A stretch of DNA of 64,000 bases from assembly GCA_012932865.1 (NCBI GenBank), contig SAXG01000020.1, positions 310,001-374,000 of the forward strand, written 5' to 3'. The translations under genes and the position numbers were made by a program. The notes beneath the pieces are model-generated. The model was not told where the DNA came from, searched no databases, and saw only the letters and a program-made list of their open reading frames with translations. Origin of the DNA: Amylostereum areolatum (taxonomy: Eukaryota > Basidiomycota > Agaricomycetes > Russulales > Stereaceae). Below, piece after piece: positions 1-9,943 of the stretch. The stretch's first letter is position 1. Each line of letters opens with the position of its first letter.

Positions 1-373
1 GGTGGCGAGCATGTGATCGTTCGTACAAGTTGGACGCAGATTGAATGATTGACGCGCGCTTCCGAAGTTTGTCTCCTCCCATCCTCCTGCTGGGTTGCTG
101 TCGATCGACTCCCTTGCGAACGTACGACTAAGTAATCCTCCTTTCACCCACCATACTTTACAGAATTCAGGTGCTATCAATTCTGTCGTGTTGAACTTCG
201 TTGGTTGACTGCTACTCAGAAGTTAGAACAGTTCAACAGACTCATCGGTTTCCCTTACGCCACGGCGTTCGAGAGGCGGTGCCCAGCAGGTTGCAAGGTT
301 GTGGTTCAAGGATATACTGAAGGATAATTGAAGCAAGCTGAGAGGCTGTGGGGCGAATTTAGCAGTACTCAAG
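1..373. other. 5' flank of first F-box gene
   Basis: No coding region or RNA gene is visible. It is the upstream region of the F-box gene that starts at 374; no clear TATA box was seen. Confidence 0.5.
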
Positions 374-2292
374 ATGACAAGGTATGTGGTTTCGGTCGTC
401 GGTACTTACTACTCCATGTTGAGACCCACCCTTGGTCATAGTGCAAAGGAGTTTTGGTCGAACTCAGTCCGGTCACGACTATCCCCCCTTCAATGTAGTC
501 CTTCAACATCAAACACACTTGATATATGCAATGCCCGAGGACGCATTCAAGAAGAGATGGATGCCATGTCCATCGCGTTTTCTGACGCCGCCGCCGCATT
601 TAACGATCTCGTACCCATCTCACGCCTTCCAAACGAAATCATTTCGACCATCTTTACCGAACTACTCCTCATCGATGCTCCGGTAGCGTATCAAGATGGC
701 TATGAGCTGGGATGGATCAAGGTTACCCACGTCTGTCGGTTGTGGAGGCGCGTTGCCATCAACCACCCATCATTGTGGACTACTATTTCTTCTGAGGCCG
801 GGTTCCATTGGATGGTGGAGATGCTTGAACGCTCTCAGAGTTGTCTCATAGACATCAACATTACGGACTGTCCCCATGGGAGGTCAGCAAGTGACCTCGT
901 AGACATTCTCACAGAGCAAATCTCGCGCACAAAAAACATCAACCTGCACGCACCTCTACAAGTCGTCGTGCAGCTCATTCCTCTCTTAAACGCCTATGCG
1001 CCAGCATTGGAAGGTGTTGGAGTTGCAGCACCTGCCATGGATGCGTGGTCAGACCTTAATTTCGACGACATCATACTACCTCCTGGATTGTTTGCGAACG
1101 GAGCACCTTCCCTCTCAAGAGTGTCTCTTCTCTCGTGCATCAATTTTCCGTGGTCGACCGTGGTGGCCACCAACCTCACCCACATTCGCCTTGATAACCG
1201 TGCGGGTGATGCTGGGCGAATGACACCCCAAGTGTACATCTCCTTCATAACCGCCCTCACGCAAGCTTCACGACTGAACGTGATGAACCTCAACCACATT
1301 CTCTCCCGTGGCCGAATTCCGAAAATGGTGTTTCGCCGTCTGGCTCTACCCGCGGCGCCCATCTGCCAACCCTCACCGAGCTTAACATCATGGACTTTCC
1401 CATGCCGGTCGTCCCGTTTATGGATCATGTTCGTATCGCGAAATCTACCCGCTTCTTTCTAGACTGTATCCATCGTCCCCACGGGGGTGGTTTTAGGGCT
1501 CTCGTGCCTCTCCTGAGACCTTTCATTGGCACCCCCTTCAAACCGCTCAGCGCGTATATTGAGGCCAAAGTACCGGCGAGCACCCTCCGAGTCAGTCGCG
1601 GACCTTTGACTGTTACGATTCGCACCTGGAATACCGTCGTTGACTTCCCTTCCAACGTTGGCAATCAATTATGTCCTGCGGCCGACCTCGAACTCGTTTT
1701 CTTCTGGGGAGACGCAACGACGATGGATGAACCGAGGGTCGGAGATTTCTGTCGAGACCTGTGTGTTGCTTTGCAATTGCATGGTCTTCGCTCGTTAACC
1801 GTGAAGGTCGATGCTTTGGAACAATTTGTTGCATTCGATTGGATCGAGTCGTTTGGGCCCGCACGCGATGTCGACAGACTTTTTCTGTCGATGAACGCGG
1901 CCGACTCGTTCTGTGCTGCTCTGGCCACGGCCGTACCTCCCGGTCCCAATGTACCTCAACCTCAAAACCCCGCGGTTCTTTTCCCCTCTTTCGAATTCCT
2001 CTCCTTCCGCGATACCTGGTTTGGTGCACAGCGGGATTCCGACACGGCAACCCGATTAATCCATGAATCACTCACACTCACGCTGAAGGCTCGGGCGGCG
2101 GTCGGGCGCGTGCCGAAGTTCGTCGCGATGAATTGGTGCGACATGCGTCCGTGGGTGGAGGAATGGGTGGAGGGGGCGGGAAGTGAAGCTGCGAGAGAGT
2201 GGAAGACGGTGGAATGGACGGAGCCTGGGCCAGATCCGGGTTCGCAGTCGCAGTCGGAGGAGGAGTCGGTCGCTGACTCCGACGCTGAGTAG
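374..2292 (+). CDS. F-box protein, paralogue 1, with one-base frameshift
   Basis: F-box protein, expected to be a substrate receptor of an SCF ubiquitin ligase; the substrate is unknown. A first exon of only 8 nt (374-381) ends in phase 2, then a 60-nt intron (382-441, GTATGT...ATAG), then the main exon. This mirrors the short first exons of the two paralogues downstream. The F-box core lies near residues 70-115: LPNEIISTIF, then GWIKVTHVCRLWRRVAI and PSLWTTI. The rest is a poorly conserved LRR-like tail ending in an acidic Ser/Glu stretch. The reading frame changes by -1 near 1321: the upstream frame ends in LNHILSRGRIP, and the paralogue-like block LPTLTELNI continues in the other frame. 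A 53-nt GT-AG intron (1328-1380) would also restore the frame, but it removes the LPxLTxL block that both paralogues keep. So a lost base, or a sequencing error, is more likely. Confidence 0.75.
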
Positions 2293-2709
2293 AGGTTTAG
2301 GTGAATCAGATCAATAACGACCGTCGTCCTCCGTTGTTGCGTCGCAGACTCGCACCTTAGTATTACACAGAATCTCCGTGTTTGAGTTGTATAGCACATC
2401 TTGAAATGAGTCACTTGCAAGTAAGGGTTAGTCCGTTAAATCTTGAGCGCTTGTGGCTTGACTAGCTTGACTGGCTGACAGCAAGCACACCGATACTTTG
2501 TTCAGGTTCTTTATTTCCTCGATGAGCTGGATTGTGGCTTGCAATTGAGTTGAGCTAAGTATTAGGCTGTAAACCCGTGATGTGCTACTTACGTACGTAC
2601 CAAAGCGCGAAAGTTGTCAACCGCCTTTGCTAATTGCCACCAACATACCCCTACTGCAAGGTCGTATAAACTTGGATCCCATCTGTTTCTGGATTTTGTG
2701 CGTGACATA
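2293..2709. other. intergenic, F-box 1 to F-box 2
   Basis: No gene is supported here. A TATAAA-like stretch sits near 2664, about 220 nt before the next start codon. Confidence 0.5.
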
Positions 2710-2752
2710 TCACAGCTCTCTTCGTATGCTTCGGTGCTGATTTGCGTCAATT
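2710..2752 (+). promoter_or_regulatory. conserved upstream block of F-box 2
   Basis: About 43 nt that match the block at 5033-5075 upstream of F-box 3 at roughly 80% by eye; the longest shared run is CTTCGGTGCTGATT. It lies about 175 nt before the start codon at 2885. It is either leftover duplicated sequence or a shared promoter element. Confidence 0.45.
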
Positions 2753-2884
2753 GCTCAGGTTCCAGGCTCATACGCGTACAACCTGACCGCCAAATTCCCT
2801 CGAAGAGTCAACGGCGAGACGTTGATCAATCGTCAAACGGACAAAACGCACTCGATTCAGGCAGATTGAAGTTGAAGGGGTCGC

Positions 2885-4698
2885 ATGGAATCTAACGAGT
2901 GCGTTCTCTTTGATACTTCCACGGGCTCTTCTGTCTGACGGTCGTGAAAAACTCAAGTGCCGGCGCAACCAGCGCATGGAGGGCATTTGCTCAAACGCGG
3001 CTCGGCCCACTTCACCATCTTTCCTGCAACTTAACCCCCAGGAAGGTCGCCTCTGCGAGACAGTATATAGCTGCCGAAATGGAGGCGTTCGCTTCCATCA
3101 TAAAGACCACCCAGGCACTGTTCAACACCCTCACCTTCATTGGATGCCTCCCAGACGAGATTCTTGCGCATATATTCCACCACCTCTCCGCTATGGAAGT
3201 CCCGAGATCGTCCTACAAACCGAAGCCCCCTCCCGGACAGGCCATTGGATGGATCCTCGTCACGCATGTTTGCCGTCGGTGGCGGGAAGTCGCGCTCCAC
3301 AACCCCGCGTTATGGTCCTCCATTAATTTTGATTTGGGATCAACATGGGCGCAGGAGATGGCGCGACGTAGCAAACATTCCCCCCTCAACGTCGAAAGCC
3401 TTTTTGGGTTGCAACTGTCGGGCGTACCCCCTGGAGCTCTGGAAATCGTGCGCGAACACACATGGCATCTACGCCACGTCCAGTTTTACGCCTCTTACAA
3501 GCAGATGCAGCCCATCATTACTGCCCTTTCTGTTGAGGCGCCCCAACTCAGGACTTTGGCGCTTACCGTGGATTCCAGTACAGCCGAGCCCTCCGATGCC
3601 GACGTTCCCCTCCCACAATTCCTTGGCGGTTCAGCACCCCACTTACGCACTTTACACCTATCAATTCCGACGCTGCCACTCCTCTCCGCAGGGTTTCTCC
3701 CCTCGTGTCTTACGACGTTGCACCTGCAAGGTGGTTCCATACCTTACGATGTGTATATCATCATGCTCGGTGCGATGTATTGTATGGTCGACCTACAAGA
3801 CTTGCAGCTTTTAGGTTGCCTTCCAGATCAGGCTCCTGAGGAAACACTGCAGGAGGCCTCCATCGCGACCCTCCCCCAGCTCACCGGTCTCCGTTTATCC
3901 GGGAAAGCAACGCAATGTCAATGCTTCCTCGACCGCGTTGTTCTTCCCTCCATCACATCCATCGACTTCGACATAGACGACATTCCTCAACTTCCCGACG
4001 CCCTTCCCAGTGTCTCCCTTCCCGTGATTAACACAAACCTTGATAGTTGGGAGGAACCACTGTGGACCCTTGACTCCTTGGCCATCACACCAGGCGTTGT
4101 ATGCTTTTCGTTCGAGGCTCCGTCTCGTATGGTGGCCAACAATGAGATCGTTATCCCGAACAAGGGCGTCTCTCTTCGTCTGTCTCCCGACCTGCCAATC
4201 AGCGACTACGTTCACCGTATCGCCTCATTATACCCACTTCAAGATCTATCTTCAATCGAAATAACCTCACATGCTCGCATGAACCCCGAGGACTGGACCA
4301 CCACCTTTGCACCTGCGATAAATGTGACGCGTGTAGAAGTGGCTAAGTATGCCGCCGAAGCCTTCGTTCGCGCTCTCACCATCGACATGCCTCCCCCGGC
4401 ACCTTCCACTGGTCCTTCCGATGCACGACCTACACCGACATACATATTCCCTGACCTTGATGACCTGGTCCTCTCGCACGTCAATTTTGGCAAGCGCGTT
4501 TCCGGTGGTACCCGAGAGTTCCCTCTTTACCAGTTTTTGGGGCGGGCCATTGCTTGTCGATACGTATTGGACCTCGTTCCAAAATCGCTTTACGTCTCAG
4601 GATGCGTCCTTCGCAGGGAATGGGTCGACTGGTGGACTTGTTGCGCTCCCGAGGCGAGTAAATGGTGGGAAGTGGATGACTGGGACAATTATATCTAG
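2885..4698 (+). CDS. F-box protein, paralogue 2
   Basis: Full-length F-box/LRR-like protein, about 590 residues, expected to act in an SCF ubiquitin ligase. The start is taken at ATG 2885 (MESN), giving a 14-nt first exon and a 59-nt intron (2899-2957, GTGCGT...CAAG). The second exon then runs open to the stop at 4698. The upstream in-frame GTG at 2944 is intronic in this model. The F-box is near residues 60-110: LPDEILAHIFHHL, GWILVTHVCRRWREVAL and PALWSSI. The tail carries a repeated LPxLTxLRLSG block and a CQCFLDRVVLP stretch that is shared with paralogue 3. It ends in REWVDWW, where paralogue 3 has KEWVNWW. It lies between two paralogues in the same orientation, so it arose by tandem duplication. 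Confidence 0.85.
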
Positions 4699-5032
4699 CA
4701 GCGTACCGGCCGAGGATGTGCATCGATACAAAACATGACAATATATCCAACTTCCCTACTGCGTATCTTATAGCTAAGTATGTATCTTACTCATACTTCC
4801 CTCGGTCCTGAGCACGTCTTCATATTGAAAGCAATATATTATGATGATAATTGGAACTTGTGCTCACGTGATGGAACGCGTAAAACTTCGGCCAGCAATT
4901 GTTCAACGTCCGATCCTTGTCCTCCTCTACCATCATCTTCAACTTGTTCGTGCCAGTCATCCAGCCGCTTCTCTCACCCCAAAGAAATCTCGAACCATCT
5001 TCCGCGGATTGCCTTATTGTCTCGGGTGCGTG
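4699..5032. other. intergenic, F-box 2 to F-box 3
   Basis: No gene is supported; terminator and promoter sequence are expected here. Confidence 0.5.
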
Positions 5033-5075
5033 TCACAGCTATATCCGTATCCTTCGGTGCTGATTAGCCTTCATT
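5033..5075 (+). promoter_or_regulatory. conserved upstream block of F-box 3
   Basis: Partner of the block at 2710-2752, about 100 nt before the start codon at 5134. Both begin TCACAGCT and share CTTCGGTGCTGATT. Confidence 0.45.
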
Positions 5076-5133
5076 CTGGCAAACCGATACATAGACGTTG
5101 AACCTCGGTAAACTTCGAACCAACCTCAAACGA

Positions 5134-6943
5134 ATGGACGAAACGGAGCCTCAAAGGTGTGAATCATTCTTTCTGCTCGTCCTGATATGTCTAATTGGAC
5201 TGCCAAAGCCCTCAGAGCGCGTCTGACGCATGGATGTCCTTCGCTCGAACACGGCTCGACACCTTTGGCAATATATCTTCACATAGCAACGCTTCCAGCG
5301 CCATCGACGCGCGGCAAGCTGTAACCAAAGAGATATGGGCAATACACTCTGCCATGAGAGCAGCTCGGGCCACCCTGAACTCCTTCACCCTCGTCGGCCG
5401 CCTTCCAGACGAAGCGCTCGCGCACATTTTCCTCGAGCTATCCAAAATCGCATCACCACAGTCGAAGAATACCTCTAAGAGCAAATCAAGCTCGCATCCC
5501 AGGCTTGGGTGGATTCTCGTCACCCATGTCAGCCGACGCTGGCGTCAGGTCGCTCTCGAGAACCCTTCCCTGTGGGGAACCATCAGCTTTCAACTGGGAC
5601 AATTGTGGTCGGAAGAAATGGGACGACGGGCGAAACATGCAGATATCATCATCGAAGGTGCCGGTGGCGCGCCTTTGACGTGGTTTCCTGAGGGTTTCGA
5701 CACAACCCTTCACGAACATGCCTGGCATATACGCAGCATTCGTGTCTTCGTATCTCTCGATGAGAGTTTGCGCGTTCTTGACGCTCTGGTGGATCCGGTC
5801 CCTCGTCTGAAGACTTTTCAAATGTACGCCGTGCAACTCGTCGATTCTCCGACGTACAAAGCCATCCCCCCTCCAAACTTTCTGGGTGGTTCAGTCCCGC
5901 CCTTGCGCGTACTTAAGTGGTCCATACCGACTCCGCCAGCCTTCTCAACAACCGTGCTACCTTCAACCCTAACGGAACTCTCTATCCAGAGCAAACCCAT
6001 GTCGATTGCTTCCTATGGTCTACTTTTGGAAGCCTTTCGCCATATGGAAGACCTTCAATCGCTGTCGCTACAGGGATGCCTTCCAACCCCAACCCAACGG
6101 TTAGTGGAGGATGAAGAGCCCTTGTCCGTCACTCGACTTCCAAAGCTCAAAAACCTCCGCTTGTCAGGGGAAGCAGCGCGGTGCCAGTGCTTCCTTGACC
6201 AAGTCGCCTTTCCGATTGTTGAAGAGATCGAATTCGACATCCGCGACGATCCGGAACCTAAAAACGCCCTCCCAGCGGTTTCTCTTCCCGTGGTTAATGT
6301 GGCCTTGGAAAACTGGAGAGTTACCCCGTGGACACTCGACTCGCTTTCGATCGGTAAAGGCGTGGTATCTTTCTCCTTCACTACTCGTTTGCCGGGCGAA
6401 GACTTCACAACAACGAAGGACGTATCACTCTGCACATCCTCTTCCGCCTGCATCAGCAGCTACATTGAAACCGTCGCCTCCATGTACCCTCTTCGAGATA
6501 TGTCGTCGCTCCACCTATTGTCGGGGCCCTGTATGAAGCCAGAAATCTGGGTGTCTGTATTCGCCTCCGCGCAGAGGATCACACATGTCGAGGCATCCTC
6601 CAACGCGGCCGAAACTTTGCTCAGTGCCCTTCTCGCGGACGTTGGGCTGAAAGACACGGATGCGAATTCAGATCGTCAGCCCACATACCTATTCCCCGTT
6701 CTGGAGAAACTGACCCTCAATAACCTGGACTTCAAAAGGCGTTCAAGTGAAGGCTTCCCTCTGCACCAGCTTTTTGGGCAGGTCCTCACCGTTCGCAACA
6801 CAGTGAAGGCCGTGCCCCGAACATTGGAACTTGTGGATTCCCCAGTACGGAAGGAGTGGGTGAACTGGTGGTATTTCTGTTTGCCCGAGGCTAAGCTCTG
6901 GTGGAGAGAGACCGCATCTGAATGGGAGTACGCCGATGCCTAG
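5134..6943 (+). CDS. F-box protein, paralogue 3
   Basis: Third tandem F-box/LRR-like protein, about 585 residues. First exon 5134-5156 (MDETEPQ, 23 nt, phase 2), intron 5157-5208 (52 nt, GTGTGA...AAAG, with a CTAAT branch-like site), then one long exon. The F-box is near residues 65-120: LPDEALAHIFLEL, GWILVTHVSRRWRQVAL and PSLWGTI. The downstream part keeps the family blocks LPKLKNLRLSGEA and CQCFLDQVAFP and the terminal KEWVNWW. Compared with paralogue 2, the region after the F-box differs most, as expected for a fast-evolving substrate-binding part. No frameshift is visible. Confidence 0.85.
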
Positions 6944-7360
6944 CAAATGGAGTCAGCGTGGCAAGTCACTTTGACACACATTCCTGGGATTTCCTAAAAG
7001 CTGTCGTTTTTTCACTTGTTAACATCGCTTTTGTCCTCAGCGTGCAGTCTATGGAGTTCATCTGAGATCGTCATGCACAGCAGACTATGGTGTATCCAGC
7101 AATTGGATATTGAGAGACGGTGCCTCGCAGAGGTAAAGCCATGGTGAGATCAGGGTACACAAACTGACCTTGACACTTCGCGAATTTGACGCATTTTGAG
7201 TGGTGAAGGGCGTGTGAGTGAGACGCGGAAATTGTCCCTTCCCAACCTATGACAACAGATGTCGATGAGGCAGAGAACATTTCTCTGTGCTTCTTTAGTC
7301 ACTCAAGTTCACAGCAGTTCATCGTTCATCACACAACTAACGTGCGAGCAGTCCTAGATT
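6944..7360. other. intergenic between convergent genes
   Basis: The 3' ends of F-box 3 (+) and the amine oxidase (-) meet here. No further gene is seen. Confidence 0.5.
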
Positions 7361-9366
7361 TCAGATGGTATACGGATTGGCATTCAGCACCTGCTTGACG
7401 TGCGGCAAGCTCGCGCATTCTCCTTTGATGCACTGGGCGACATGCTCTCCAGCCGCCTCTCCCTCGAAGTACGCGCCATGTAGGAAACCTATCACACCTT
7501 TAAGCTTCTAAGCGCGATGGGATCAATAAAAAACGTACCAAAGTATTTTTGGCTCATGGCTTCGCCCGAGAACCAAAGTCTACTGCCGACATTTGCGCGG
7601 AGGTTCGTGTGGTGCGGGCTGACGAAGCTTGAGGGCCAGTTGGTGTAGCTGCCCCTATAGAGCGGGTCTGAGAACCACCGGGGAAAGAAAAACGCGGTGG
7701 GCTCTGGGATTGTGATGTTGGGGAACATCACTTCAAGGACGGAAATGAGCTCGGCCTGGATCTGAGCATCCGGCAGGGCTTCAATGCGTTCAGAATAGTC
7801 ACCCTACAAACAAAGTGAGTAGGGAATACGATAAGGCGTGGTGGACGACTCACGGTCACGGTGGCGAAGAGAATCCCAGAGCCCGGTATGAAGTCTTGAA
7901 GGTCAAGACCTTGCCATGCAGGGTACCGGCCGCGCTCCTTGTCAGCATACAACCCGAACTAAACAGTGTTCAGAAACAGTACGGGTTCAGCATATTATAG
8001 TGCGTTTACCTGCGTATCGAACCAGAACTTCTGCTCGAACTGGAGGAAGATCTTCGTATACGTCGCCTGCATGATGGTCAGCTAAACGTCAAACATGGTA
8101 TCTGGATAGGACTCGCCATCGTCATGCTCTGAATCGCCTCCTGCTTCCACATCGGCAATGGCGGCTCGAATACGACGTCGTCGTTCTGCAGGACGCCCAG
8201 GCTGAACGTCGTGATGACATAGTCTGAAGTAAGGCGGGTGCCATTTGTGAGTGTGACCACGACGCCATCGTCAGAGTAAGCGATCGTGCGCACGGTCGCA
8301 TTGAGGACGAGCTGCGAGGGACTGAGGAATTCGTCAGCCTCAGCTTGGATGAGGTGCTTGAAGCCTCGCTGGTCGACGGAGAAGAGGTTGCCGTCGGAGA
8401 AGCCCCCTTGATCAACATCGTAGGTGAAATTGTTTGCCTGTCAACGTCGAGCTGTAAGCATAACGGAAAGAAAGTTCGGATGGAATGAGCCCCACCCATG
8501 AGGATGCTATCCAAGATGTCTGCTCTGGCGTCTGGGCATATTCCCAGTCCTAGATGGTTCGTAAACGTTGGTCCGGGTATTGCCAACATGCTACGATGAC
8601 TCACGAACTATAAACATGCAAGGTAACAGTAAGCGGGTTATGTTCTTGGGCATTACAAAGCGACGCACCATGTAATACTCCGAGGCCATTTCCTGAGGGG
8701 TCTTTGGCTTCACTCCAGAGAGCGCATATCCCGTCCGACATGTTGTATCAACCAACCCGTTCGGCACTCTTGCACCTATGATATCGCACCATTAAGATCA
8801 TACTGTTTGGAATAAAAACAGCCACGTACCTCCAAGGATTGTCAGATTCGTATACGCGTCGATCGCGTCGTTGAACACATCCGAGTAGTCGGCCGAACCG
8901 CCCTCGTCGTAGAACACTGCGCGACCACAGAGCGTTAGCATTGTAGCTTCGAGTAAAACGAAGACAACATACCGATACTATCGTAAAAATCGCTCTCCGC
9001 CGTCTTCAACCCATGCTTCTTCGCCAACGTCAAGATCGGGTTCGCAGGTCCGTCACCCTCCTGCGTGCCCTGTATCCAATTCGCGCCTAGCTCGATGGAG
9101 TATTCGCGCCCAGACGCGCCAAATGGCGCGCTACGCATCCGCCCACCAAGCTCGGTGCGCGCTTCGATGACCTTGAAGTCGGATACTCCGTGCGAGTGTA
9201 GGGTACGTGCAGCGATGACGCCGGCGACGCCGCCGCCGAGGACGAGGACCGACGCGTCATGGTGTGCCTTCGTGCTATTTGCCGTGTGGGAAGATGAGAC
9301 CGAAAGCACTCCAGAGGAGAGCCACGCTATCGCAGTCAGGAGCGAGAGGAGAGCCCGTGTTGGCAT
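7361..9366 (-). CDS. secreted FAD-dependent polyamine/amine oxidase
   Basis: Flavin amine oxidase of the polyamine-oxidase type, about 506 residues, which oxidises amines to aldehyde and H2O2. It has an N-terminal signal peptide (LLSLLTAIAWLSSGVLS), then the dinucleotide-binding motif VLGGGVAGVIAARTL, the VIEARTELGGRMRS flavin motif and ELGANWIQGT. Family blocks follow: EYYM-F-D-WEYAQTPEQTSW, FSVDQRGFKHLI, VITTFSLGVLQ and the C-terminal FLHGAYFEGEAAGEHV. Ten exons fit, on the minus strand: 9366-8973, 8916-8830, 8775-8669, 8607-8605, 8549-8496, 8437-8117, 8066-8010, 7958-7854, 7803-7539, 7488-7361. Together they form one frame of 1521 nt. Exon 4 is a single TTC codon. The intron 8116-8067 begins GC rather than GT. 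Signal peptide and family suggest secretion or the vesicular pathway; the substrate is inferred only. Confidence 0.9.
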
Positions 9367-9453
9367 GTTGCTGGGCCGTGTCAGGAGTCCCGGAAAGGTC
9401 CTGGAGGAAGGCAGGTGAACCGCAGCGAGCTCTGTCTGGAACCATCGTTTTGG

Positions 9454-9462
9454 TTTATATAG
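9454..9462 (-). promoter_or_regulatory. TATA box of the amine oxidase
   Basis: CTATATAAA read on the minus strand, about 88 nt before the start codon. Confidence 0.5.
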
Positions 9463-9943
9463 CTCCGCGAGGAACGTGAGAGCCGCCGGGGGTCGGGGCT
9501 GATGCGTATTGCCTGCTGCTACTAGATAACAACCCGCGTTGGCGGTTGACCATGAATTTGATTGTCTTATCGCCGTACGTACTTAGGCGCATCCTGTTTA
9601 TCAGTCGCACGTGCCGTGATCTTGTACCACGCTTCTCCTGGTTGTTCAGGATCATAGGCCGATATACACTTTGAAAATGCCTTGCTTTCGTCCAGGTGCG
9701 GTCGAGGTCTTCAGCAGTGTCCAAAAAGTGTCTGAGACACCCACGGAGATCTTCCACCTGAGTCGAAACGTCCGTGTGTACCCATACGACGACCGTCTCA
9801 TCTAGGTGCGATAACCACGGTGCACACTGTCAGGTTCAAGTTTCAAGTTCTTCATTGAAATACATTCTAATGCACATCTACGGCATAGGACATGCTATAA
9901 GAGGCGTGCCATCATAAGCATTGGCTGGAGCTTACCTTCTTTC
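9463..9943. other. intergenic, amine oxidase to ARMT1-like gene
   Basis: Upstream region of the amine oxidase and 3' flank of the next minus-strand gene. A 100-codon minus ORF here has no recognisable domain and is not called. Confidence 0.45.

Noticed and set aside
1328..1380. 53-nt GT-AG intron in F-box paralogue 1
   Set aside because: It restores the frame, but its translation in the other frame (LPTLTE) matches a block conserved in both paralogues, so it is coding in origin.
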